Below, in pieces: positions 1 to 8,130 of a DNA stretch of 58,446 nucleotides. The position numbers and the translations under genes are program-made. The stretch is taken from IMG/VR virus record IMGVR_UViG_3300020711_000011, positions 1-58,446 of that record; one strand, written 5' to 3'. The DNA comes from a virus. The notes beneath the pieces are model-generated. The model did no database searches, was not told the DNA's origin, and saw only the letters and a program-made list of their open reading frames with translations. Positions within the stretch are counted from its first letter, which is position 1. Every line of letters starts with the position of its first letter.

Positions 1-12
1 TCTTCTGATATT

Positions 13-963
13 TTATAAGTCGAGGTCATTCAAAAAAGAGTCTAAATCATCAGAAGATTCTACGTTTGCTGCTGGAGCCGCTGCCTTTGTAGGTTTCGTT
101 GCAGTAGCAGTTGTAGTTGGAGTTGTATCGAAAGAGAAATCATCTGTGCTTTCAGCAACTGGTGCTGCAGTCTTTGCAGATTTTCTGCTACTTACGATTT
201 CATCCATTGCGCTTCCTGGATTTAAATACTGTCTTAAGATTGAATTAACAAAGTCTCTTGTTTCATCATCCCATGCTTTAAATTCGTATGGAGTTAATGT
301 TGGAGCTTTATCTAATTCGGCTCTGATTGCAGCCATGTTCTCTGCATTCTTTTCAGCTGGAGTACCTTTAATTAAAAGAGCACTTTTTGTTGCTGAGAAT
401 TTAGACTTATCATAATTGTTATAGTCACCTTGACGGGTGATAATCAATTCGAAGTTCTTACCTTGGAATAGGTCAAATACCTGGGTTGGTTCACCGAATG
501 CTGGTTTTAATTCTTCATCGATCTTCTCTTTGATTTTGTAACCAAATTTGAATACCTTGTAAGTACCTTCAAATTCTGGGAACTGAGGATCTTTGATGAT
601 TTTAACCAATGCATAATATTGTTCTCTTCTCTTTAATGTTTCGCTCATCTTACGATCCACTGCTGAATCAGATTTACGTAACTTGAAGAATGCATCTGCG
701 ATTGGACATTTTTCGCCAATAGAGGATGGAGAATCAACTAATTTACCTTCACCGCCGGCATCTTTAAGCCAATGCACGTACTTCTTAATTAATGAATTGC
801 GGGGGTTGGTTGGGTTTGGAACAAATCTAATAAGTGCTTTGTAAGTTCCGTCTTTGCCTTGATCGGCTGCTGGTTTGTAAAGGTCATTACCTGAACCAGA
901 TGATTGGGTTTCGTGGGTGTCAACATCATTGACCCCGAGATTGAAGATGTCAAAATCTGCCAT
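13..963 (-). CDS. 32: Single-stranded DNA-binding protein, T4 gp32-like
   Basis: A 316-residue protein resembling T4 gp32 (301 residues), which coats ssDNA during replication, recombination and repair. What is seen: a central region with the motifs YVHWLKD (from residue 62) and KCPIADAFF (from residue 85) at the place of the gp32 core, then a low-complexity Ala/Thr/Pro linker (about residues 262-298) and a strongly acidic tail ending DDLDSFLNDLDL. Such a tail in gp32 contacts partner replication proteins. Oddity: T4 gp32 binds zinc with one His and three Cys; here only His64 and Cys86 lie in that region, so the zinc site appears lost. A 12-base palindrome lies 39 bases upstream of the start. 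Family assignment is fairly sure; loss of zinc is inferred from missing ligands. Confidence 0.85.
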   Translation of the reverse strand: MADFDIFNLGVNDVDTHETQSSGSGNDLYKPAADQGKDGTYKALIRFVPNPTNPRNSLIKKYVHWLKDAGGEGKLVDSPSSIGEKCPIADAFFKLRKSDSAVDRKMSETLKRREQYYALVKIIKDPQFPEFEGTYKVFKFGYKIKEKIDEELKPAFGEPTQVFDLFQGKNFELIITRQGDYNNYDKSKFSATKSALLIKGTPAEKNAENMAAIRAELDKAPTLTPYEFKAWDDETRDFVNSILRQYLNPGSAMDEIVSSRKSAKTAAPVAESTDDFSFDTTPTTTATATKPTKAAAPAANVESSDDLDSFLNDLDL

Positions 964-1002
964 GTCTTTAATACTTTAATTTTCTTTAAATTGGTTAATT
1001 CG

Positions 1003-1014
1003 TTAAACGTTTAA
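1003..1014. promoter_or_regulatory. Perfect 12-bp palindrome upstream of the gp32-like gene
   Basis: TTAAACGTTTAA is a perfect palindrome in the 84-base gap upstream of the gp32-like start. It could be an operator or part of an RNA structure for autoregulation, as T4 gene 32 mRNA has an upstream pseudoknot. No further support is visible. Confidence 0.3.
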
Positions 1015-1047
1015 TCGTTGATAACTTTAATTATAAGGAGAATCTTC

Positions 1048-1257
1048 CTATTGTTTCACATTCATAAACAATAAATCACCATCTTCGTTCTTATATTGAC
1101 CTGCCTTTATTTTAATTAGGCCAGATTTACTCAATAGATCTTCCATCTCAATAGATGTGATCTTATTAAGAGAAACCATTTTTGCTAACGCGTCGAATAG
1201 GTCAAAATGATCTGATGAGTTTAATGATGAATCTAAATCGAATACTTGATTTTCCAT
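1048..1257 (-). CDS. Small hypothetical protein
   Basis: Unrecognised 69-residue protein starting MENQVFDLDSS. A longer frame begins at 1293, but the internal ATG at 1255-1257 is preferred: a TATATAAT box sits 4 bases upstream of it, as at other genes here, and the extra 12 residues would lie across that box. The product is mixed-charge with an N-terminal acidic stretch and a probable two-helix middle (residues 18-45). It ends with TAG. It lies between the resolvase and the gp32-like gene, so a role in replication or recombination is possible but unsupported. Confidence 0.6.
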   Translation of the reverse strand: MENQVFDLDSSLNSSDHFDLFDALAKMVSLNKITSIEMEDLLSKSGLIKIKAGQYKNEDGDLLFMNVKQ

Positions 1258-1261
1258 ACAT

Positions 1262-1269
1262 ATTATATA
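1262..1269 (-). promoter_or_regulatory. TATATAAT late-type promoter box
   Basis: TATATAAT on the minus strand, preceded by GA, ends 4 bases upstream of the ATG at 1257. It is one of a recurrent set of T4-late-like boxes in this window. Confidence 0.5.
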
Positions 1270-1376
1270 TCTCACTCTCTTATTGTTTCCCAAAATACTT
1301 TAAAAAAACTTTAAGAATCTTGAAACAAAAGGGCCTACACAGAATATAAGTTATGGTTCCATTGGTTGAAAGGGTT

Positions 1377-2042
1377 CTAGGAGGGGCTTAAAGCCAGAGA
1401 CTGGATATACAGGGACAGGAAATAGGCGTCCACCAAATCATCAAAGGGCTTCGGGACCTTAGCACCGACTTCAAGCGCTACCGCGAACTTCCAAACACCG
1501 CTTCCCGACAGAGAATCGTCTTCTAATGTATTTTGAACAAAAACATCCCAGAGCTCTCTTTTCTTTAATCTACCCCCACCAGCATGCTTCTTGATCGAAG
1601 TCGGAGCTACCGTAAGAATATTATTATCAGGATGCTGAAACCGAATTAATAAAGAATATTTAAAGATGGCTGCAGCCGCCGCTAGATCGATTAAATTATT
1701 GGTTCCTCCACCCCCACTACCATAAGAAACACCTTCGAATGCAAAGATCGTATGTGAATCAGTTGCAACTCCAGCCGAGATAATCATTTCGATCATGTCT
1801 TCAGCCATAGTAATGTACCGATTCAATTTGGTTAACTCTCTTTCGGAGAACTCTTTACTGGTTTCAAATCCGGGTTGAATCTTAAAGTCTATATCATTTT
1901 GCAGAGTTAACTCTTCCTGCATCCTAATTTCTGACTTGGTACCACCAGCTTTCATATAAGACAAGAATTTGAGCTCATTTTCATGAGTTCGAACTACGAT
2001 ACCAGGAGAGTTAAGTGAAAAGTCGATTGCGACTATGTTCAT
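1377..2042 (-). CDS. RuvC-like Holliday junction resolvase / RNase H-fold nuclease
   Basis: A 221-residue protein with the RuvC/RNase H-like acidic pattern: first strand MNIVAIDFSLNSPG with Asp7, a second acidic residue in FAFEGVSYG (Glu103), and a C-terminal PFDDLVDAYFLSLY with Asp201, Asp202 and Asp205. The segment APTSIKKHAGGGRLKK (from residue 146) matches the basic P-x-x-hKK-x-x-x-G pattern of RuvC-type resolvases. Such enzymes cut four-way junctions or branched DNA before packaging. The start MNIVAID at 2040-2042 is chosen because the first strand begins there and the upstream gene stops at 2044; a longer frame from 2084 would add 14 residues inside the neighbour. It could also be another RuvC-superfamily nuclease. 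Confidence 0.75.
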   Translation of the reverse strand: MNIVAIDFSLNSPGIVVRTHENELKFLSYMKAGGTKSEIRMQEELTLQNDIDFKIQPGFETSKEFSERELTKLNRYITMAEDMIEMIISAGVATDSHTIFAFEGVSYGSGGGGTNNLIDLAAAAAIFKYSLLIRFQHPDNNILTVAPTSIKKHAGGGRLKKRELWDVFVQNTLEDDSLSGSGVWKFAVALEVGAKVPKPFDDLVDAYFLSLYIQSLALSPS

Positions 2043-2043
2043 A

Positions 2044-2424
2044 TTAGATTCTATTGCCAAGAGCTGCACCGACTGCGGCACCAACTAATCTTGATGTTAA
2101 TAAATCATACAATAATCCAGATTGTACGCCTAATGCTCTAGCAACTATTTTACCAACTGTAGATCCAAGAGCAAATCCAGTTAGTCCGCCGATGATTGAA
2201 CCTAAGATACCTTCATTTGTAAGTTCTTCATTGAATCTTTCGATATCAATAACTCCATTCGCATCGGTATAGTTGCTCATAAATTCATCAATCGCAAGAT
2301 CAATTTTGCTTTCCAATTGCGGAGTTAGTTCCGAAGTCAATGACTCACGTAACATTCCCCATTCTTTATCGGTAACATTTTGCTCGTTTAGATAATCTTC
2401 GAACGTTTTAAAATCTTGTTTCAT
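2044..2424 (-). CDS. Hypothetical protein with FEDYLNE N-terminus and glycine-rich C-terminal membrane segment
   Basis: A 126-residue protein of unknown function. The N-terminus MKQDFKTFEDYLNEQ carries the F-E-x-Y-h-x-E pattern shared by several proteins here and resembling the T4 capsid-targeting sequence. The C-terminal third (about residues 70-126) is rich in Gly and Ala with GxxxG spacing (ILGSIIGGLTGFALGSTVG), like a glycine-zipper hairpin able to enter membranes. A minor head or ejected membrane-active protein is a plausible inference. Its stop lies just upstream of the resolvase start. A TATATAGA box sits 2 bases upstream of the ATG. Confidence 0.7.
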   Translation of the reverse strand: MKQDFKTFEDYLNEQNVTDKEWGMLRESLTSELTPQLESKIDLAIDEFMSNYTDANGVIDIERFNEELTNEGILGSIIGGLTGFALGSTVGKIVARALGVQSGLLYDLLTSRLVGAAVGAALGNRI

Positions 2425-2426
2425 AT

Positions 2427-2434
2427 TCTATATA
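2427..2434 (-). promoter_or_regulatory. TATATAGA late-type promoter box
   Basis: TATATAGA on the minus strand ends 2 bases before the ATG at 2424. If it acts like a T4 late promoter, transcription would start at or near the start codon. Confidence 0.45.
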
Positions 2435-2986
2435 TTAGTCTATTTCTAGGATAACACTGTATCTATTGTATTGGAATTGGCATGTGAACGTATTAAATTC
2501 TGCAGTATTGCTGCTCATGTTAAGATCTAGTTCTGAAATTTCTTTTAGTAGAGGTCTTTCAAAAAGAACTGAAGCCAATGCGATACCTTCAGCATCTAGC
2601 AATTGTAATTTTAAATCTTCAATGTATGGCTCATTTTCACCCTGAGAATAGTAATACAACATAGTGTCTCTCATGATCCAATAATTGATAAATCCATCAA
2701 GCAATTGCATTGTTACTGTAAATTCTCTTTGTATCAAATTTTGTATTGGTTGAGATCCTCTAAAGTATCTTATGGTACCATCAAAATTTTGTTGGGTGGT
2801 CGGCTCATACGTTAAACCTGGAAGATTAATTCCTTGCACTGCATAATTTACAAAATCTATCGGCTCCGTAATAATATTACCAGGCATCCTGTTCAAATAC
2901 TTTGAGTATTGATCAGATACTTCCTTAGGTACAAAGTTCCTTGGGAACTGGAAGTTGAATAAATTATTTCTACTATTTAATATCAT
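2435..2986 (-). CDS. Tail tube-like / baseplate tube protein
   Basis: A 183-residue protein with features of the contractile-tail tube family (T4 gp19 and related gp48/gp54 domains). Seen: an early segment with a loop at VQGINLPGLTYEP (around residue 50), the type of loop found in tube proteins, then FTVTMQLLDGFINYWIMRDTM (around 88-108), a strand plus helix, and a terminal beta hairpin FTCQFQYNRYSVILEI. Size and layout fit a tube or tube-initiator subunit. It overlaps by one base the downstream end of the 687-residue structural gene, so the two are probably cotranslated. Which T4 protein it replaces cannot be decided from sequence alone. Confidence 0.55.
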   Translation of the reverse strand: MILNSRNNLFNFQFPRNFVPKEVSDQYSKYLNRMPGNIITEPIDFVNYAVQGINLPGLTYEPTTQQNFDGTIRYFRGSQPIQNLIQREFTVTMQLLDGFINYWIMRDTMLYYYSQGENEPYIEDLKLQLLDAEGIALASVLFERPLLKEISELDLNMSSNTAEFNTFTCQFQYNRYSVILEID

Positions 2987-5049
2987 TATACAATGTTGAC
3001 TATTCCGTAATATAAGGTTGAAGAACTTCCACCATTCGTTAAGTTAATGTAGAACTTATCATTTGCTGCATTCACATCAGGTTGATCGAATCTCGTTGCA
3101 ACTGATTTCGGTATTTTAAATATTACCTCTCCTTTGCTTAGATCGATATCTGGAAATGTATAGTCTGCGGCAATGCTTTGTTCTACTGAGCCACTCTTAA
3201 TTAAAAGATTCACTGAATCTGCATTCACTAATGAAACTGCAGTCATCGAATCTCCTGTTTGTTGAGCAATTATAAATTTAATAAAATTATCTGCAACTTT
3301 AGAAAGGGTCATAACACCAGATCCTTGCGGTTGATAATTTAATGGGCTTGTTGTTGTTATTGTGGTACCGTTTAAAGTAGCTTGAGAATTTCCAGCCATT
3401 ATATTTACAGTTTCAACTGCAACTGGAACGTATCTGGTTTCTCCAACAGTAGGTCTAATTGAATTGATAAAGGTTTCTATTGCTCCTGTTGCTGCAGTAG
3501 ATACGATCGTGTTATAAACCTTGTTCACTACATTATTTCCAATACCAAGTTGCAACATCTTTTTGCCATATTTCGATGGCTTATTATAGATTAAAGAAGC
3601 TTGCTTTAATATTTGAGTATTATCAGTTTCATTGTAGATTCTTAAATTCAAATTAATCATAAATGAAGCTGCAATATTTGCATTTTGAATTATTGGTCTA
3701 AAATTAATTGGAGTATCAAAGTTTTGAGTTTGAACATACGAACCTGTAAAGGTTGAAGCAAAAGCCAAACCAATTTGTTCTAAGATTTCAATATCATAAA
3801 ATACAGTGATGTCATCGCTACTAGTAGTCAATCTATTTAAAATATATTGAGAGAAGTTAGATATTGAACCATCTTTTTCTCCATATAATTGAAAGTAATC
3901 TCCATCTCCAGCTTCTGCGATTACTGCAGTAATATCTTGATATTCATCTTGCTGTGCAATAGTAACATCAGTTTCATGGCCAGTATCTGCATAATAAACA
4001 TTATTAACTTGTACTAAGCTATTAATTAATTTAAATGCAATTTCATAGTTTGCAGTTGGATTTAATGCTATCGAACTTGTAGGATCTGCTGATCCAAAGA
4101 ACGCAGTTTCAAAATCTAAATTGATCGCTGAATTAAACATATCCACCAATGATGGAACTTTAACTTCGATAAATTTAGAGAATGGAGTTCCAGCTAAAAC
4201 AAATGGTGAAGGATTCTGAACTTCATAACTTGAAAAATTCAAGTACGCTAAAGAGGTAAAGAAGTTATAGATTCCAGAGTTTCTCTTTGATTTAATTTGA
4301 AAGATAAAACCCTGTAAGCCTCTTGCTCCAAATGAGAATCCAGTTCTTAAGTGTAGTCTAACGGTATCATAATTTACTAAATTGTTAGTAATCGTTTGAT
4401 ACGTTAAATTTTGAGCAGTTGTACCAGTCCAGCTTGGATCAGAAAGATAAGTTAATGCATTGTCCAATAAGGCAAAACGGGTACCGTCAGTGTTATCAAC
4501 AATCGCATAATATCTTCCAACCTCTCCAACTCCAGTTTTAATGGTGTTTCCAGTTTCTTGTTCTGGTAAAGTATAGTAAGGATTTACTTTGTTTCTAACT
4601 TGAATGGTTCCAGCATTGTAATTTACATTTGCTGCTCCAGTATATGAATATTGATATGTTCCATTTGTATTTGGAGAATAAATCAAGTTAGTTCCTTGCA
4701 CTGTTAAACTTCCACCTCCACTTATTACAAAGTTTGATGGTGTTGGTAATGCTGAAAGGTTAAAAATATAAGTATTTCCGTTTTGTAATTGTAATTCTCT
4801 CGACGCAAAATCGTTAATAACGATGTATGCACCATTTAACGTAACTGTAAAGTTAACAACATCTCCACCCAATTCATTTATTAAATAACGGGTTTGAGTA
4901 TTGTCAGATGCTATAGTATTTAAAAATTTGACATGGCTTCCGCTATTGCCAACTGTAATTTCAGTAGCAGTAGGATTCGATTGATCGTGATAGATGAATT
5001 CTAATAAGACATCCGGATCTAACCTTAAAAATTTAGAAGATTGAGCCAT
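2986..5049 (-). CDS. Large virion structural protein (fibre- or baseplate-type)
   Basis: A 687-residue protein, not recognised by specific motifs. It is rich in Asn, Thr, Ser and aromatic residues with predicted beta strands throughout, typical of phage fibre or baseplate-appendage proteins. The N-terminus (MAQSSKFLRLDPDVLLEFIY) has no signal peptide. Around residues 60-135 is an all-beta region with GGGSLTVQGTNLIY; the C-terminal part (from about 540) has short beta repeats. It is flanked by a tube-like gene downstream and a membrane-anchored protein upstream in the virion block. Called structural from composition and context only. Confidence 0.55.
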   Translation of the reverse strand: MAQSSKFLRLDPDVLLEFIYHDQSNPTATEITVGNSGSHVKFLNTIASDNTQTRYLINELGGDVVNFTVTLNGAYIVINDFASRELQLQNGNTYIFNLSALPTPSNFVISGGGSLTVQGTNLIYSPNTNGTYQYSYTGAANVNYNAGTIQVRNKVNPYYTLPEQETGNTIKTGVGEVGRYYAIVDNTDGTRFALLDNALTYLSDPSWTGTTAQNLTYQTITNNLVNYDTVRLHLRTGFSFGARGLQGFIFQIKSKRNSGIYNFFTSLAYLNFSSYEVQNPSPFVLAGTPFSKFIEVKVPSLVDMFNSAINLDFETAFFGSADPTSSIALNPTANYEIAFKLINSLVQVNNVYYADTGHETDVTIAQQDEYQDITAVIAEAGDGDYFQLYGEKDGSISNFSQYILNRLTTSSDDITVFYDIEILEQIGLAFASTFTGSYVQTQNFDTPINFRPIIQNANIAASFMINLNLRIYNETDNTQILKQASLIYNKPSKYGKKMLQLGIGNNVVNKVYNTIVSTAATGAIETFINSIRPTVGETRYVPVAVETVNIMAGNSQATLNGTTITTTSPLNYQPQGSGVMTLSKVADNFIKFIIAQQTGDSMTAVSLVNADSVNLLIKSGSVEQSIAADYTFPDIDLSKGEVIFKIPKSVATRFDQPDVNAANDKFYINLTNGGSSSTLYYGIVNIV

Positions 5050-5063
5050 TCTTTTTTATTATT

Positions 5064-5858
5064 TTAAAATTGTAAAAACTTAGGACTCCAGTACAATCCA
5101 ACTCCGATAGTCGGTCCGAATTGTATTATTTGTCCATTGATTAAAGATGCGCCATAGCCAACCCCAAATCCGATCGACCATCTTGCTTTCTTTTGGATTT
5201 TTTCGTTTAGTTTATTATTTATCAAGTTTATATTTTCAATAGAATCAAATTTAATTCCAGGATAAGAAGTACTCATTTTAAGAGACTTGTAACCATTATT
5301 GTCTTGTATGTCTGCATACAATTTAATATTTTCTTGAATATCAAACTCTGAATTTTGAACACTAAATTTATTTTTAATAAAAGAAAACTTCACGTTTCCA
5401 TTAAATGTTCTATTGTTTCCATTTCCATAATCTTTAAAATCATTGATCTTAAAAACATCTGTTGTATCATTAATTGTAGCGATCGATCCAGAAACTTTAA
5501 TTGTATCTTTTAAAGTCAATTGAGATTTTAAAAGTGAATTAACGTTAGACAAATTTTTGTTTAAAGATAGAGCAGTTGAATATTGATTACTTAATTTTGA
5601 ATATTGTTTTTCAAAATTTTCAGTATCAAAAGTGTAACTTCTTTTTTCAGCTACCAAATCTCCAGCAGTATTTTTATATACCTTGATGGTATCTTGTGCT
5701 GCTAATAGGTTATTATAATTGGTAGTTGCGGTTGTATTCGCGGCTACTAATTGTTGTTTCAAATTTGAATTTGAATTACACTCTCTTAGAAATAGTAGAA
5801 TAAAAAGAGCTACTACTACAAAAATAATTGTGTTTCGTGTAAGATTTAAATTTAACAT
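5064..5858 (-). CDS. Membrane-anchored coiled-coil protein with beta-rich C-terminus
   Basis: A 264-residue protein. A hydrophobic helix (about residues 10-25, ending FLREC) anchors the N-terminus, followed by a long Asn/Gln/Ser-rich coiled coil (about 30-125) and a beta-rich end containing GFGVGYGASLINGQ and GPTIGVGLYWSPKFLQF. This TM plus coiled coil plus amphipathic beta ending is seen in Bacteroidota phage and prophage proteins of unknown role (compare DUF6808-type proteins). A spanin-like or envelope-spanning lysis role is possible, since one end could sit in the inner membrane and the other could contact the outer membrane, but this is speculation. Cys27 follows the hydrophobic helix without a clear lipobox. 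Confidence 0.6.
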   Translation of the reverse strand: MLNLNLTRNTIIFVVVALFILLFLRECNSNSNLKQQLVAANTTATTNYNNLLAAQDTIKVYKNTAGDLVAEKRSYTFDTENFEKQYSKLSNQYSTALSLNKNLSNVNSLLKSQLTLKDTIKVSGSIATINDTTDVFKINDFKDYGNGNNRTFNGNVKFSFIKNKFSVQNSEFDIQENIKLYADIQDNNGYKSLKMSTSYPGIKFDSIENINLINNKLNEKIQKKARWSIGFGVGYGASLINGQIIQFGPTIGVGLYWSPKFLQF

Positions 5859-5869
5859 AGATTAAAGAA

Positions 5870-8089
5870 TTAAGATATTGATGCATTATTGCCAGCAGAA
5901 CCATTATGCCCTGTTAAAATTAATGTATATGAATAAGTTCCATTTGAAGATATATCAAGGGTTTGCGTATCTGTTAAATATCCGTCTGCATATCCATTCA
6001 CCTGTCCAATTCCACTTATATTTAATTGTGAACTTGTCCAATGTCCAGAACTTGCACCACCAAACGTTTTTAATGTTATTGTTACTGGAGCATTTTGTAC
6101 ATTGATAACTCCACCGACGTTTGTATTATCTAGATCAACATATGTTGGACCTAAAATAGTATATGGAGCAGCTACAATTAATGATATTGCATTTGATTGG
6201 AAATATACTCCGTATGATGGAGGTACTGCACTATTGTCTTGCAATCTAATCAATACTCTGTATAAATAAGTTCCTACTGCTGATTCATTTGCATCATACG
6301 TTGCACCCGTTGCCCCTACAACATTACTCCATGTTGTTCCACTGTCTGCACTTCTTTCCCATTGATATGATGGACCAGCATCGTATCCTACGGGTAATAA
6401 TGTTTTAGATGCGTACATCGTAATTGTTGTGTTCGCTGAAGTCGTATATGTATGAACACCAGATCCAACGTTATCAAATTCTGCAACCGCATTTACACAT
6501 GTCATTGCATTTGTTCCCTCTAATGTACCAATTGGATTTCCAATCAATACTCCAGAAGTAACGTATCTGATATATCCATTGATTGCATAATATCCTGAAG
6601 ATACTTTATTTGTTGTACCTGTATAATAAACATATACCGTAGAACCAGTTTCAGAAAATGCAAGTGTATCATCTCTCCATGCCGTTGGGAACGTTGAATT
6701 ATTGTAAGCTTGCCATGCTGCAAATGTTGAATTCGTAGAAGGTATTACAATGTCATATCCAGCAGGTGTACCACTACAAGAATCAGTTGTATTATTAGTA
6801 TTATTTAAAAGCGTTATATTTGTGAATGTTACATTAGATCCTGATCCTCCTTGGTTTCCAGCATCTTCCCAATATAAATTATCAGCTCCTAAATAAACAA
6901 TGTACACCATTTTGTATAGGTTGTATTGCGTTCCACTTCCAGCAGTGTAGATATTATCTGTTGCGGTATTTAGCGTTGTTGTTATTGTATATGTAGGAGA
7001 AGCGTAAGCTGCAGCCATCGATGTATCTGAACCTCCTGGTATTGCAATGATGCTATTTGTTACCGATGCAGCTCCTTGACCGGATCCCGCAGGTCTATTT
7101 GTGTTATTATCAATTGTATAACTAAATGAACAAAGATCTACCGTTGAAAATGAAGTAGCACCATTCTCCCATGTTTTACCATTTGAAAGATACCATCCTG
7201 CATAGTTTCCAATACCTCTACCATACGCAACTTCTAATACATCAGAATCTGATGGTAATGTAACGCTTTGCGCAAAATTACTAGTGTTTGTAAAAACAGA
7301 TGTTAAGATTGGAATGATTGTACCAATTGGAACTGAACCTCCTAAATCTGAAACTGATTTCCAAGCTACGGTACCATTTGTATCAGTACTAGCTAGAATT
7401 TGTCCAGAAGCAGGTGATCCAACATTAACTTTTAAGTAGTTATTTATTGTTGCTCCTGCATTAAAGATTGCTGGTGTATTTGCAAGTAATTGACTTGCAT
7501 TTATGGTAACGATGTCATTGGTACCATCAGAAAAAATATATTTAGATGCATTCTTTTTAGAAAGAGTTGCTATTGTTGTATTATCAAATCCTTCTGTTTT
7601 TGTAACTACATTTCCGGAACCAAGTTCAATTCTTAAGAAGCTAGTTGCTGCGGTAACTGCATTTACGCTGTCATCAGTCATTTGTATGTTATCGATATAA
7701 ACATTAGACTTTTTATTTACCAACATCGCCGTATCAGAAATCACATCTCCATAAATAGGATCAGTTGAATCAACACCAATCATAATGGTCGGTGGATTTA
7801 TCTTTCCGCTTACCTGGATCGGTACTAAAGTATCATTGTTACTTCCAATATTTGAATTCCAATATTCTGAACCGATTGTACCTTGAGCACCTTGAGGTCC
7901 TGTTGAACCTTGAGCTCCCTGTGGACCGGTATCACCAGTCAAACCATCAAAACCCTGAGCACCTTGAGCGCCTTGGGATCCGATTGGTCCACCGCCATTC
8001 ACCAAAATTTGGTCAAAATTATAATTAATCTTGTCCAACTTTTGCTGATCAGAATCGGTATTTAATATTTCTTTAAGATTGTCAATCAT
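5870..8089 (-). CDS. Collagen-like tail fibre protein A
   Basis: A 739-residue fibre. Residues 1-33 form an anchor with the INYNFDQI motif that recurs in two other virion proteins here. Residues 34-72 are 13 uninterrupted collagen-type Gly-x-y triplets, including GPQGAQGSTGPQGAQG. The remainder is a long Ser/Thr/Asn-rich beta region; a module around residues 250-410 (VPIGTIIPI then GWYLSNGKTW) resembles a segment of the next gene and the tail-collar style of phage fibres. The collagen triplets should trimerise the shaft. It lies directly downstream of its paralogue 8131-10203. Host receptor binding by the C-terminal part is inferred. Confidence 0.8.
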   Translation of the reverse strand: MIDNLKEILNTDSDQQKLDKINYNFDQILVNGGGPIGSQGAQGAQGFDGLTGDTGPQGAQGSTGPQGAQGTIGSEYWNSNIGSNNDTLVPIQVSGKINPPTIMIGVDSTDPIYGDVISDTAMLVNKKSNVYIDNIQMTDDSVNAVTAATSFLRIELGSGNVVTKTEGFDNTTIATLSKKNASKYIFSDGTNDIVTINASQLLANTPAIFNAGATINNYLKVNVGSPASGQILASTDTNGTVAWKSVSDLGGSVPIGTIIPILTSVFTNTSNFAQSVTLPSDSDVLEVAYGRGIGNYAGWYLSNGKTWENGATSFSTVDLCSFSYTIDNNTNRPAGSGQGAASVTNSIIAIPGGSDTSMAAAYASPTYTITTTLNTATDNIYTAGSGTQYNLYKMVYIVYLGADNLYWEDAGNQGGSGSNVTFTNITLLNNTNNTTDSCSGTPAGYDIVIPSTNSTFAAWQAYNNSTFPTAWRDDTLAFSETGSTVYVYYTGTTNKVSSGYYAINGYIRYVTSGVLIGNPIGTLEGTNAMTCVNAVAEFDNVGSGVHTYTTSANTTITMYASKTLLPVGYDAGPSYQWERSADSGTTWSNVVGATGATYDANESAVGTYLYRVLIRLQDNSAVPPSYGVYFQSNAISLIVAAPYTILGPTYVDLDNTNVGGVINVQNAPVTITLKTFGGASSGHWTSSQLNISGIGQVNGYADGYLTDTQTLDISSNGTYSYTLILTGHNGSAGNNASIS

Positions 8090-8130
8090 GTTTGTATATC
8101 TTTTTCTATATAGCTATGTATCTATTTTAA

